Shown piece by piece: positions 12,060-24,191 of a stretch of DNA of 64,000 bases. Below the pieces are notes generated by a model, which searched no databases, was not told the origin of the DNA, and was given only the letters and a program-made list of their open reading frames with translations. A program made the position numbers and the translations under genes. Origin of the DNA: Erythroxylum novogranatense (Eukaryota; Streptophyta; Magnoliopsida; Malpighiales; Erythroxylaceae); NCBI GenBank assembly GCA_029891385.1, contig CM057230.1, forward strand, positions 54,353,414-54,417,413. The letters run 5' to 3'. The stretch's first letter is position 1, and each line of letters begins with the position of its first letter.

Positions 12060-12168
12060 AATTACGTTGTTGTCACACCAAAGAACAACTGGTTGATGGA
12101 CTTTGTGACTAATTTCACTAAGAAGAGATTGTAACCACAATACTTCAGTAACAGCATTGGCAATAGAC
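12060..12168 (-). pseudogene. Copia RNase H, distal fragment
   Basis: Minus-strand translation gives IANAVTEVLWLQSLLSEI and then VVLWCDNN, the conserved copia RNase H stretch that normally follows the E-A-x-Y-R motif. That upstream motif is found 26.6 kb away at 38,731-38,745, on the other side of CACTA-2. After WCDNN the similarity stops, so the usual RTKHI part of the domain and the end of pol are missing, probably through deletion before the candidate LTR. Confidence 0.8.
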
Positions 12169-12600
12169 ATTACAAGAAAAGGAGGCCTTTTGCGTCGTTT
12201 TTTAAACGTCGGTAAAGCAAATTTCCCGTCGTAGAACACTATCTTCGACGTCTATTAAGACGTCGCAAACAACGTCGTGGAAGGTAGGGTAAGCATTGGT
12301 TATCTACGATGTCTGTTGTAACACGTCGTTGAAGGGGCAGATATTCTTCGACGTTTACAAAGACGTTCGGAAAAGTTTACATAGTTAGCGACGTCTGGAG
12401 TAGACGTCACAGATTGAAACCAGCATTTTACGACGTTCATGAAGACGTCGTAGAAAGAGAATTTTCACGACGTCTCCTAAACGTCGGCATAACAATCCTT
12501 TATCGACATCTTCATGCACGTCGATAAACGATTGTTATGCTGACGTTTAGAAGACGTCGTGAAAATCTCTTTCTCACGACGCCTCCTTAATAAAGACGCG
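12169..12600. repeat. CACTA-2 left terminal inverted repeat and subterminal repeats
   Basis: After the terminus come more than fifteen short copies, in both orientations, of gacgtc, cgacgt, acgtcg and aacgtcg. The matching array lies inside the right end (38,480-38,730). These are expected to be binding sites for the accessory transposition protein. Confidence 0.85.
12450..12577. repeat. Long inverted repeat (hairpin) in the CACTA-2 left subterminal region
   Basis: Bases 12,450-12,509 and 12,518-12,577 are near-complementary arms of about 60 bp (roughly six mismatches by eye) around a loop of a few bases. The arms include tttcacgacgtct, aacgtcggcataacaat and tttatcgac and their complements. 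Transcription across it would give a stem of about 60 bp. Confidence 0.8.
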
Positions 12601-13012
12601 TAAATTGCTTAATAATTAACGAATATTTATTTAAACTATTTTGCAAAATTAATTATTAATCAATTTGAATTAATTATTTGTGTAAATTTCAATTTCGAAT
12701 AAAATTGAATTTAATAAATATGAATTATAATTAATTTTGAATTTAAATTTGTTTTATAATTTTTGCAAATTTAATATTTATCAAATTTGTAAATTATTAA
12801 TGAGTTAGTAAAAATAAAATTTGCTTATGAATAAATTTATTTAACAATGTATCAATTTTGAATATATCATTAATTCTAATAATTGTTAATGTATAATAAG
12901 AATTGAATACATGCAAAAAAATAACTTATTATTTAACTGCAATTCCCAAACATGTCATAATAAGATAATTAAAATAAAGTAAACGTCATAAGTGTTTAAT
13001 ATATCAACATGT
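12601..13012. other. AT-rich 3' flank of the Transposase_24 gene
   Basis: Pure A/T-rich sequence between the subterminal repeats and the stop codon of the gene. Nothing else was recognised. Confidence 0.4.
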
Positions 13013-14600
13013 TTAGTCTAAATGAACATTATGTGTAGAAGATAAAACTTGCAAGAGCTTATTTTGTTGTTCGACTTGTGAAGTTAATCGATCCTTCATT
13101 TCTTGAAATTGTTTAGTCAACTCATCGACTTGAGGCGTAACTCTGATTAGCCCTCATTGACTCCTGATGAGCCCTCTTTGACTCCTCTAATTAGCCTCAA
13201 GTCTCTTTCTGGCCGAAGTATTCCCTTGTGGTCGAGGCCCAATTCCCATGCCAACAATGTAATTTGATCTTGTACCCAAGACTTTGTCGCACACTTCATC
13301 CACTGTCATGGGATGACCTTGTTCTATTGAATGTGTCATTTCATGACACATTAATTCCTAGAAAAGTAAGAATAAATTACATACACATTCTCATGTAGCA
13401 AATATTTGTAAATGAACTATGTACTCACCCATTTTGCTTTGCATTCGGGAGTTGTCCATTGATCTTTGGTTTCATTATAATGAGTGTGATACCATAGCTT
13501 CATCCGGTCACACTCTTCTCCTTCCCTGTCAGTCTGTTGTAAAGAAATATATTACTAGTAATTTTTTTCATAAATTTTTAAAATGTCAATCAAAGTAAAA
13601 TATAATTTAAAAGATAATAACTCACAATTTCATGTCGTATCGCTACAAAGGCCTTGGAGCCGGAGTTTGGTGGACATTTGACCTGACTCCTTGCCATTTT
13701 AGCTTTTTGACTTTTTTCCTAATCATACACGGAATAAAATCTATTATAACATCTATAACTCACAACTCATAAATACCAAAATATAATTAATTATCAAAGA
13801 AGTTGTTAAATAAAGTTTAACTATACAAAAAAACTAACCTTTGTAACTGATTGCTCCCAATACTCGCACAAATCCATCCACTCGGCCACTGTGACAGAAT
13901 CCGACTTCACATCCTTTTCGTGCTTGGTAAAATGCTTTTTTAGATTATACCTTTGATCTTTAGACCTTAAAGAAAGAAACCTCTTCACAGCAGCATGTAC
14001 TTCGTTGTCAGTCCTCATTCCCTTGACGTCCAGCTTTTGCTGCGAAAAATTATAATTATTGATCAATACTTTAAGCATGTGGAAAACACGTACAAATAGG
14101 ATTAGTTTACAATACTTACGTCTAACTTATCAAATGCAATGTCCAATTCCTCATTAGTAATTTTTGAAAATTTTGTTCTCATAGGTAAGAAATTTCGGGA
14201 TACCAGACCAATCTCATTAGATAATTTGGCGGTCATGCGGAGTTGGTTGGTCGCCCTTGATGGGGAGATCTCTATCTCCAATTTTTACCAATTGCCTTAT
14301 TAATCTTTGCTAATCCGTGTCCTTTTGTAAGACCCTTGTTTTCTTTGCATTAGTCGTGGATCCTAAAATAGGAAAGGAATAATGTATAATTAACATATAA
14401 CAATGTTAATAACTAAAATTAATGTTAATAATTAATATTAAGATCATACCGCAGTGCTTGTAGAAGAGGAGCCAACAGAGAAGTATTTCGTAAGGTCTTT
14501 GAGTCGATGATTAGAAGTCGGACGCATCTCTTGAGTAGCTCGAGGCATCTCTTGAAGTTGACGGAGAACTCATATTAAATCGCATGTTCATAATTTGTTC
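13013..14600 (-). CDS. Transposase_24 (Ptta/En/Spm, TNPA-like) gene, several exons, approximate model
   Basis: This is the likely accessory protein that binds subterminal repeats of CACTA-2. On the minus strand, conserved blocks appear in the right order: TAKLSNEIGLVSRNFLPM (about 14,233-14,180), AAVKRFLSLRSKDQRYNLKK then VAEWMDLCEYWEQSV (14,000-13,850), GSKAFVAIRHE (about 13,665-13,625), KLWYHTHYNETKDQW (about 13,500-13,455), VDEVCDKVLGTRSNYIVGMG (about 13,310-13,250), and a coiled-coil-like tail VDELTKQFQEMKDRLTSQVE ending in TAA at 13,013-13,015. Breaks between blocks with gtaag-type starts (about 14,120 and 13,375) fit introns, but exact borders and the start codon are uncertain. A possible upstream exon lies at about 14,875-14,785. 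The blocks fit the Transposase_24 family; the binding role is inferred from that family. Confidence 0.7.
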
Positions 14601-16422
14601 ATACTTATCTCTCGACGAATACTAGGCATAGATGTTCCTTCTCTTGGTGTTGTAGTAGGTTCGGAAAGTGAATGGGTTTGAGCTTACACTGTAGGTGCAA
14701 GTGGAGTGCAGGTGCAGTGCAGTGCAGTGCCTTATTATATGGTTGTGTACGATCGTTAAGTTCACTAGCTGCACTTCCAATTAGCTAACGGTACCGTGAC
14801 TGCAATTGTGTAGGAACTAAGCTACTTGGTGTAGCCTTATTCTTCTTCTTGGGTAGACCGGTCCCATGGGATTCACTGCAAATATCCATTAGGTAGAACA
14901 AAAACATTTGATAATAAAGAAAAGAAATGATAAACATTTGAAGTATTCCTATTGGGTAAGTATTCCTATTGCCAAGTGAATATATCATCATAGAATATAT
15001 CATGACCTATGTAGAATATATCATCTGTTAGAATTTATTTTGTTAGAGAAGTTATGAGTTAGTTAGAGAATATAACTTGGTTAAATTCTAGAAATATAGT
15101 TTGTTAGTAATCATCTATATTCCCGCAAATTAAAGACACCGCACAAAACTTCCATAAATATCTATCCTACATTGTATCAAAACGCTCTTATATCTATCAT
15201 ACATAGTTATTTACATCAAAGTTGATTGTATGATGATGATCATTGGAAGATTATAGACGATTTTGAATGAAGAGCTAGATGATTGGCATTATCTATCTGT
15301 TTTTGTTCTTAGTGAACTTCAACATAAAGACAATCAAAATTAGATACAATGATGTGCAATTCTCACAAAAGGGTTAGTTTGCATTATACTTCTCTTGACT
15401 CCAATTACAGAAAGAGTTAGTATTCACATACATTGCACTTTGATTTACTTCATGAACAAATTCAGAGGAATCCCACAATGAAATGTCATCGAATTGGTTA
15501 TCTTTTGGTTTCAATCATTTTCCTTTTATGAGCCTTTTGTACATGGAGATCGTCTATGCTATTACTCATTTCTTTGGCATATGCATGAGCTTTGAAGTCT
15601 AGACATTGAAGAACTTTATGCTAATGCATTGTTGAACTTTCAGTAATGAAATTTATGCTAATGCATTGTTGAACTTTCAGAAAAGGCTTGGTATCTAATT
15701 TCAGTAAGCAATGACATCAATATTGCAAGAGAAGGGTATATGGAAAGCAGTAATGCTTTAGATTTCATTTAATAATGCTCATCAATTCTTAAGTATCATC
15801 CTAAAGTAATGCTTTAGATTTCATTTATGTCTAGCCATAGAATCATCATTCTATGGCTACTTCTAAACTACTTCACTAGTCTAAAATTCTGTCTGTGTAG
15901 GAACTTACGTGCTTGTGATGACTCCTCGAAAAGAAGCTGGAGATTTTCTTGGTTTTCCTGTTTTTCGTGTAATGTCTATGAAGTTCCTCTCCTGCAACGA
16001 AGCATTGAAATTTTCAACTTCAAAAGAAGTAAGGTTTGATGCTAAACTTATATCCTCATCTTTTGAGACCATTTTTGTTTCTGAACATCAGGCATTATAT
16101 CTTAATTGCAGAAAAGAGATGAGGCTTATTACATGAATTTACTGAAAATGGTGGAATCAAGTCCTGGAACATATGGTGGAAAATGAAAATATAGAAGTCC
16201 ATGGCTGCTAAAATTAGCTTTCAAGAACAGGAACATATGCTGTATGTTTCTATAAATTCCTAGTTTTCATGAATGCTTTCAATAACTGTATGTTTCTATA
16301 AATGAAAATATAGAAATATATGCTGTATGTTTCTGGAGTTTCCCCAAGATTGTTGATAGATGTTCTTTGTGAATGAAGAGCTAGATGTTCTTTGTGAATG
16401 AAGAAAATTGTTAACAACAAAT
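14601..16422. other. CACTA-2 interior without recognised genes, with short repeats
   Basis: No domain was recognised. It contains local duplications: gcagtgcagtgcagtgc at about 14,715; tgctaatgcattgttgaact twice at about 15,619 and 15,655; and gaatgaagagctagatgttc twice at about 16,370. Related copies of the second phrase occur beyond LARD-1 at 30,055-30,215, so both flanks belong to one original element. Confidence 0.55.
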
Positions 16423-16427
16423 GCTTC
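16423..16427. repeat. Target-site duplication of LARD-1, left copy (gcttc)
   Basis: The pentanucleotide gcttc immediately precedes the 5' LTR and is repeated immediately after the 3' LTR at 28,391-28,395. A 5-bp duplication is the usual signature of LTR element integration. Confidence 0.9.
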
Positions 16428-18889
16428 TGTAACATCCCACCTCCTCCTGGAAGGGTAAAATAGTAAAATTGGCATAGGATGAGATTGGTAAGGAATAATT
16501 AGTACTGTTCGTGCATAATAGGATTGATACACAGTATCAATTGTGTACATGGAATTACGGTAAATGCATTCATGACATTCCGTGAATTGGGTCTAACGGT
16601 ATTTTATTGTGATTAACGTGGTTATGGGATTTGAAAAATTATTAAAAGTCTTATTGTTAAGCGTTTTCGATTTTAAGGATTTTCAGAATTTTTCTGGAAT
16701 TTTCTGGAGAAATTCTCGGACCGCAAAATCGCCGGATAGCCTAAACATGTTTTGGGGTAGAAAAGGTGATTTTCGTGATTGAAAAATTATTTGGAGTGCA
16801 TTTGTTACATGTTTTATAATTTTAGGAATTTCATTAATTCTCGAAAAATAATTGGGAAATTCTCGGACCGGATAAATTGCCAATTAGCGAACCTCGATTT
16901 TTGGTAGCAAAGTTGCTACCCAATGGCAATCAGATTATTGGGTATATTATTGTGGGGCGCAATTAGGGTCATTGGAGTTGATTGGGTTAGTTTTGATCCG
17001 ATGGATTATAATATATTATTTTGACTTTTCTTTAAATCAATCACCTTTGGCCACCTTATACCTTCATTTAATGCTCCTTCTTTGTGTCTATCGGTTTTGG
17101 TCTTAATAATTCAAGAAAAGAGCAAGTGGATGGGTTGAAAACTCATCCGAAAGCACCCTTTTCCATTTGCCTATCCTCCATCGATTTTCTCCTTCTCCAT
17201 TCTCATTGATTTTGCTTTTTCTTCACCTTCCCCAAACTACTTCATGCTTATTGTTTTATCATCATGATGAGTTCTTGTTGGAGGGTAGAAGAAATGGTTA
17301 GAAGGCATAGTTAAGGCAAAGAGTTGAAAAGAAGAGAGGAATTGGAAGCTTAAGTAGGTAAGGTTTTAAGTTTGTTTTTAATGATGTTTTGATTATGTAG
17401 TTCATAAATCATGATTAGTAGATGCATTTAAAGGGGGTTATTGTTTATTAATTATGAGTTATGATGGTTAAATGTTATGAAAAAGATAGTTTGAATTGTT
17501 GGGTTATGTTTGAGTATGATTTGAAGAAGCTTGCTTGAAAGATGTGTTGTTAACTTGATTTTGGATGATTCAAGATGATTTCTCTTGCAAAAAAATGATT
17601 ATGTAAGGTGCTGCCAATTTTAGTAAAATGCTTAGGTGATGGTATTGAAGAGTTATTGGTTGAATTCTTAATTACTTGGGATGATTGATGGTTTAGAAAT
17701 GGGGTGGGAATGGTATAGAAACCATAGAATATGGTTTAGACTTAAGTGATGGAAAATTTACTTTGACCTATTACACTGATTTAATCATAACTCATTGTGT
17801 AGATATGCAAATGAGGCAAGGCTTGTTCCCAATTAAACTTTGGGATGTTGGATTCAATTTAGTGTGAAATAGGTGTTGTTGAATTCCAATGATAGAAGGG
17901 TGAAATTTTGCATGGAAAGTTACTGTTCCATTGCCTGTGAACAATAACATAACCATGACATCTGAGTTTTGTTGATTTTTATGAATTAATTGAGATGGAA
18001 TTAGGGAGAATGGTCTTCATGGAAGTTGTAGCATATTTGATTATCTTTCCATTGTTACTGATCTTGTTATTTTTAGAATTGTGTATTGGGAGATATGAAT
18101 TGATTACTAATGGCTGGTTTTGAGCATTTTGGATGAAACCTAGTTTAAGTGTGATTTTGTGAGTTTACTGATTTGAGGCAATTTTAACATTTTATGTGGA
18201 CTGAATTGGTGTGAGTGAGCTTCTGAAAAGTTGTAGAGGAAGAGATTATCTTGAAATTGATATTTGGTATGTAATTTTAGAAGTCAGAATTGGGAGATAT
18301 GATTTTCAAAACTGATCCTACATTAGGTTATGAATGGCTGATGATAACAGAAACTTCCATAACAATTTTAAAATTGTTAGAGATCGAATTGGGTGTTGAG
18401 TGCTTCATGAAAACTGAAGTTTATGATGTTATCTTTACAAGGATATAAAGTTCTGATTTTATTGACTTATATACTGGAAGTTATGCTTCTTGTAAGATTA
18501 CTGCCCAAAGTGAAGGATTTCAGGGACAGTAACATTAGATGAATTAATTGACTTGGTTTGCAATAGAATTTGATTTTGGGTTGTTCATGAAAGTTGTAGA
18601 GGACATTGTGAACTTATTGACCATATTTTTGTGGTAATTTATTACTAAGGAATCAGTGAGTTATGAAATTGTAAATGTACTGCCCTGTGTTGAGGGAAAT
18701 TGTGAAGGCAGAAGGTTTGATGGATTATTTGAGACTCTTAAGGTTGGATTTGAATTTTTTGGTCTTCTTGAGAATTGTAGAGCTTTTCATAAGCTTTCCA
18801 ATGAGGTATAGTGGGTATTTTTCTGATTTGTGTGCTAAAAGTTAGAGTAGTTGGAAATTGGGATTTACATCTGGAAAGAAGGAGGGCAA

Positions 18890-19070
18890 GGCATAAGGTC
18901 GCCATGAGTGCGACACGTGGCCTCATGGAGGCGAGACAGACGCCTGCCTCATGAGGGCGAAGTTTCACGCCGAGGGCGAGATGAAGGAGGCAGGTCGCGA
19001 GGCGACGCCTCGCCTCATGACGCAGATGGTGAAATCGCCTCGCGAGGCGGCGTCTCGCCCATGAGCGCAT
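18890..19070. repeat. CpG-rich palindromic block in the 5' LTR of LARD-1
   Basis: In AT-rich surroundings this 180 bp is GC-rich and full of gcctcatgaggcg, cgcctcgc and gcgaggcg motifs, including the 14-bp palindrome cgcctcgcgaggcg at 19,036-19,049. A diverged equivalent lies in the 3' LTR at 26,655-26,840. Confidence 0.8.
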
Positions 19071-19676
19071 TTACGGAAATTTTATTTTTAAATTTTATTT
19101 GGTATTAAATGGTACAATTGTTCTTTTGTCAATTTCTTTCCCGTCCGACGTCCGATTGACCTGATTCCAGAGGCATCGGATTCGTTGAATATTTAATTTC
19201 ATTTTCTGAAAAAAACGGAAATTTTTAGACGGGAATTTGACGTAGCCCCTATTGATGGAACATGTAAACACTGTTTTATTTAATTTGGGACCTATAGAGG
19301 TCCGAATTGCGCACCGTCAGCGCTTATGGATTTCTAATTTTTCATAGAATTTTATTATGGGAAAATATTGAGTTAGGACCGGGAATTCATAAACATGCAT
19401 ATCTCATCAACATGAGCACAAATTTCATATTTAGTGACTCGTACTTTTTTTGATTCATATAGAGGTCCAATTGGAGTGTCGATTGACCGACGTCACAGAC
19501 GTTTTCCGGCATTAGCTCGGAAGCAATAGGTGAGTAACCTAGTTGGTTTCTCAAATTTCTGATTGCTTACATGCTCAACGTGAATTACGTGCAAAAGTGA
19601 ATTGAATGATCACTGTATGAATACTGGCATGTAATGTATGTGATTGTATTGTATGATTTTACCGACTTCGTAGATC

Positions 19677-19762
19677 GGGCTTTATAGCCACCGTACTGAA
19701 CACTGCTATACTGGGCTTTATAGCCATATCATTGATTTACTGATACACCGGGCTTTATAGCC
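19677..19762 (+). repeat. Three copies of gggctttatagcca in the 5' LTR
   Basis: Copies of gggctttatagcca start at about 19,677, 19,713 and 19,750, spaced about 36 bp apart. The 3' LTR has the same three at 27,444, 27,481 and 27,517. Their function is unknown. Confidence 0.85.
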
Positions 19763-20603
19763 AAACTCGTACATTCATCGAATCTTGCACCGCATGCATA
19801 ATTGCATGATCGGATAATGGGCGTGCCCAAGTTGCTATTTTATTGATAAGAGCTTGAGCTCTCATCTTTCGACCGCCACGAGCCCGAGGGAGAAATCTCG
19901 ACGTGTCCCCATCGAATCTTGATGAGCACTTGGGCACAACTTCAATAATCGGAAAGAGTCACATATGCATTGCATTAGCATAAGTAACTGTTATGTGATA
20001 AGTTCTACTTTCGTGATGGGATGAATTACTGTGAATGTTTTACTGTTACTGGATATCGTTATTGACTATTTACTGGTAATTGATGATTCTCAGATCATGC
20101 ATGTGCGCCATGGGCGTAATGCATGATTTGAGTGAACCATCGATGATGGTTTCTCACCGAGTTCGCAAAACTCACCCAAAATTTGCATCTATTTTTGGTC
20201 TGAAGAATACCCCTTGACACGGGAGTATGTCTCATCAGGTCGAGTAAAGGTTAGAGATCGGGATCGGTTCGGTATCAGTATTAGTGTATTAGTAAATTGT
20301 ATTCCGCAATCAACTGTATAACAAGGCATTGTATTTTCTTGAGCCCTTGTGGTATGAATGTTTTATCGCATTGATGATTGTAATTATTCTTGGATGACCG
20401 TAATAATCAAACCGGTGTATATTGAACACGGATTTTATTTACTTATCGTGTCCGCCGTGTGAGCGTGGAGTTAATGGCTACAAGAAGAAAAGAAAAAAAA
20501 AGTATACTGAATTTTAAATCGATCGATGTACGCCACTCTCGTGGGACACGGACTCGGATATCACCAACGATATCGGGTTGGGTCTTACGGAGTGGGTGTT
20601 ACA

Positions 20604-23600
20604 TTTAGGTGGTATCGAGCCCGATGAGTACGTAATGTATCCGGGCACGATTTGGAACATAGGTTTCATGCATTTGAGTCGCGTCGTTGCGCATCGTGGT
20701 AATCGATCCTTGTCGAGTCGCATGAGGATAAATCCTAAGGGTGCATAAGTGTCAAGTGATTAAGTGAGAGAAGAGTGAGACTGGATTAGAGTGAAAATTC
20801 CTAAAAGGGGATAATCAATTAGGAAAGGATAAAGGAAAAAAATGGATAAGAAGGTTGATGTTGTACTGGGTTAGAAACCCTCATATGTGATAACAGAATG
20901 ACTGTGTTGGCCTTGACTAATTAAGAATTTCCAAATTAAATTGACAATGTTATGGTGACAGAAAAATGAAGATGTTGAGAACTTGGAGAGGTCCATTAGA
21001 GATATGGGAAGCATATTGGTTATAGTAGATCTAAGTGAAATTAAAAGCCCGGGAGGGTTAGGTAATTACAGTTCTGATTGTATATGTCATGAATGGGGAA
21101 ATATTGGAATTGAGTAAAATGTAGATGATCCAATCGGGCATATTTTGATTCACTGTATTTGAGTTAGAGATCAGTAGATATTATAGGCGAAAGATAATAG
21201 CGAAATGGAAAGAAGCTCAATAGAAATCTTGAATGGTTTATTGAGAACTGAAAGAATGTAAAAGTGTACAGATAGACTGAAATGAATTAGGGAAATGGTT
21301 ATGAACTAGACCGCATAAGTTTGAGACTGAAATTGTTAGGTGATTATGGTGCTTGAGGTTGGAAATTAGTATGATAAAATCGTAAAGGAAAAAGACAGAT
21401 GATGATTTCTACTGATGGTGTATCGGGAAATACTGAATTAGGTGTATATGGACACGAAAATGGTAAATGGATAGGTATATTGATAGAGATAAAATGGAGT
21501 GGTATCAACGATTTTGTCGGGTATTGGGGACCGTGAGCATCGATCATAGATCGCTTTGAGGAAATAGAAGATAAGTAGAGAAAATAGAAAAAAAAAAGGG
21601 AATACTGATCATAAGCTGATAAGCCAAATGGATATGACCTTACAAGGTCAAGTAGCACGTAACGGATAGGGGAATGAGACATACAGTTTGAGGATATGGT
21701 GAGAATGAAATAAAGATCTTGAAATGAATGAAACCACAATAGTGGTATATGAAAAGAGTTGTCGCATTTAAGTCGATTTACTGTTGGGGATATCTATTGG
21801 ACAGTAATGTTGATTGTGACAAATGAAATGTATGTGACAGATATATGGAAATCATAGAGGAAATGAGCGGTGAATGTTTAGAGTGATTTTAAGTGTGAAG
21901 TTCTTAATGGGTTAAAGTAAGACAAAAGTAGACTAAGTGTTGTATGAGTGGAACGAAAAGTGATTACGGTATCGGTCATTTAATTGAGGATGGGTATAAG
22001 CGGAAATGAGTCTTAAGGAAGTCTGAATTGTATGGATTACAAATTGGATTCGGATAGAATCTTTGTAGTACGATTCTTGAATAAGTGGTAAAGAAAGTGT
22101 TTAAGTGACTGTCATAAGGAACCGTCGTGAAAGGAATGTTCTGATATTTAAATTATGGCATAAAATTGTTCTAATTGAGATTGTACGTATAGTGAAGAAG
22201 GATTGAAAAGCAATTAGGAATAATAATTGATTGATGAGATTTTTGTGGACAAAATTAAAAGTGAAATTGGGTCATAGCTCATACTGCTGAGATTATCTGC
22301 ATTGTATGTACAGCAATGTAAAGAATTCCATATGAGTGAGATTTTAATTTGAGGTGAATCTAATTGCAATGTGAAGTGAATCGATCTCCAGTTATGATGC
22401 AAAACTGTTGAGGAATCAGATTTGAAACGAAGAGTAAAAGAGTCCCAAACTGACAAGTGAGATACAAAAATAAAATGGAAATTTTGGAGGTTTAAATAGG
22501 GATGACAAGGTATTAACATATGTTGATATGAATGATATGAAAACAGTCGAGAAGAGAAAATGAAAAAGAGTAACTGAATAAAGACAAGAGGGTCAAAAGG
22601 GAAACTGACAATGAGGTGATGTAGTGACACCTTCATAAAGAAATTGCTTGTAGACTCAATGAAAAGGGTAAAAGATGTACGGTAAAGTAAATAAGACCCT
22701 AATAGGGAATTATGCGAGGTAAACAATGGTAGTAACTGTGATTGGAGACAGAATGTGTTTAGAAGTGTTGAAAAGTGAAAAGTGAAAAGAATGATAGGAT
22801 TAATTGAGGAATCTGATACTGATGATATACATACACTGGAAAAGTGGGCAGTGAGTATTGAACTGCGATAATATGTTGAACAAGTATGAAGTAAATTGAA
22901 CTGACTGTGATAAATGGTATTAGTGCCATTCTCATTATTGAAAGCCTTGGGAGACTGTAGATTCCTATAAGGATACACTGGGTTAATTTGAAGAAAGAGA
23001 CCGGTGTAAATACTATAATGCTTCAATGAACAGATCAATTACAGATATTGGGGTTTTCAATCAATGTCAAGCAGATATTGGGTAATAGTGAAGTGTTTTT
23101 GGAAAAATAGAAGTTGTAAAAATAGTGATACGAAAGGTTAAGAGTGCAGAAAGTAAAGGGGGAAAGTTTTATGATGAGTTTTAATATACAAATGGAATTG
23201 GACAACTATAGTGAACAAAAGTCGAAGGAGAAATAAGTGTACCCGATAAAAAGGTATTAGAACAAGAAAGTGATCAGTCAAAGTTAGACATTCTAGTCAG
23301 CATATTTGAAAAGTGAAATTGCGTAATTGTAGGTATAGAACGAAGTAATTCTTGGCTCAAGTGATTATAGGTTGAATGTCCAATGGGAAAAAGGTTTGAT
23401 TATGGTCGTGTTATAGAACTTTGATTCACTAGAGAATATATACTGTTACACTGCACAGTGCCTACTGGGAGTTAAAGACCATAATGGATTTGAGACTAAA
23501 ATGTTTGAGAAAAAGGAAAGTGACTGAGAAAACTGCATGGTTAGCTAAAGTGGAATCGGATCGGACAAATGAGACAGAGTAAACTGTATATCCGGATAAA

Positions 23601-24152
23601 GTGTGTGAACACTATAGAATAGTGAATTGTCTTACAAGAATCGAATTTAAATATAAAGTGAATGGCATACAACAAATGACTGTATTAGGTACATTGTTAT
23701 TGATTTTAGTGAAGTGGAGTTAAATGTTACTGTATTGGTACCAAGGGAATGTAAATCGTCCCTGACGCGATTAAGGGAGGTACCAAAGAAATGGAGATGT
23801 CCTCAATGGAATACGAATAGGACTATATGGCATTGTGGGAAAAAGGTATTAGAGGAATAAAATGTGATAAGTGAATAGATTCGAAAATACTGTACTGAGC
23901 TACATACCGTAACCAAAGGTAGTGACTATCTTAGAAATGGCAAGTGAGAAATAGCTAAGAAAAATGAGATCGTCAACTTATAGTCTTGTCAAATCCGTCT
24001 ACTGTACTAAGTGATAACGAGTTAGCCAAATTAGTAACTGAACCACGGACTGAGAGTGGTTACTGTGATCACTTGAAAAGTGAATTATTAAGTGGAAAAG
24101 TGTATGAGATATGTAGAATCATATGATTACTGTCATAGTGAACCGTTGACTG
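20604..24152 (+). other. LARD-1 internal region, non-coding
   Basis: The plus strand is rich in A and G with frequent stops in all frames, and no retroviral protein motif was found. The longest open frame (274 codons, 22,214-23,038) is antisense and of low complexity. It exists because the sense strand is purine-rich, and is not taken as a gene. Confidence 0.75.
20610..20622 (+). other. Primer binding site of LARD-1 (initiator Met tRNA type)
   Basis: The sequence tggtatcgagccc lies 6 bp after the 5' LTR. It matches the plant initiator-Met tRNA complement tggtatcagagcc except for a missing A and the last base. The LARD-2 copy at 59,387-59,399 has the same kind of shortened site. Confidence 0.75.
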
Positions 24153-24191
24153 AGAATTTCGAGGACGAAATTCTTATAAGGAGGGGAGAAT
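24153..24191 (+). other. Polypurine tract of LARD-1 with upstream hairpin motif
   Basis: The hairpin-forming gaatttcgaggacgaaattc (24,153-24,172; 8-base arms around agga) is followed by ttataaggaggggagaat, the purine tract that primes plus-strand synthesis, just before the 3' LTR. The same arrangement, on the opposite strand, is found in LARD-2 (58,555-58,592). Confidence 0.85.

Larger units (their letters stand above)
16428..20603 (+). repeat. 5' LTR of LARD-1 (4,176 bp)
   Basis: It aligns by eye along its whole length with 24,192-28,390. Open frames inside it occur in both copies with frame differences and are not credible proteins. Notable contents are a CpG-rich block (18,890-19,070) and three copies of gggctttatagcca. 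Confidence 0.92.

Noticed and set aside
22214..23038. 274-codon open frame on the minus strand inside LARD-1
   Set aside because: Antisense to the element, low-complexity S/H/F/L-rich product, no domain, and the sense strand is purine-rich so antisense stops are rare. Not accepted as a gene without transcripts.
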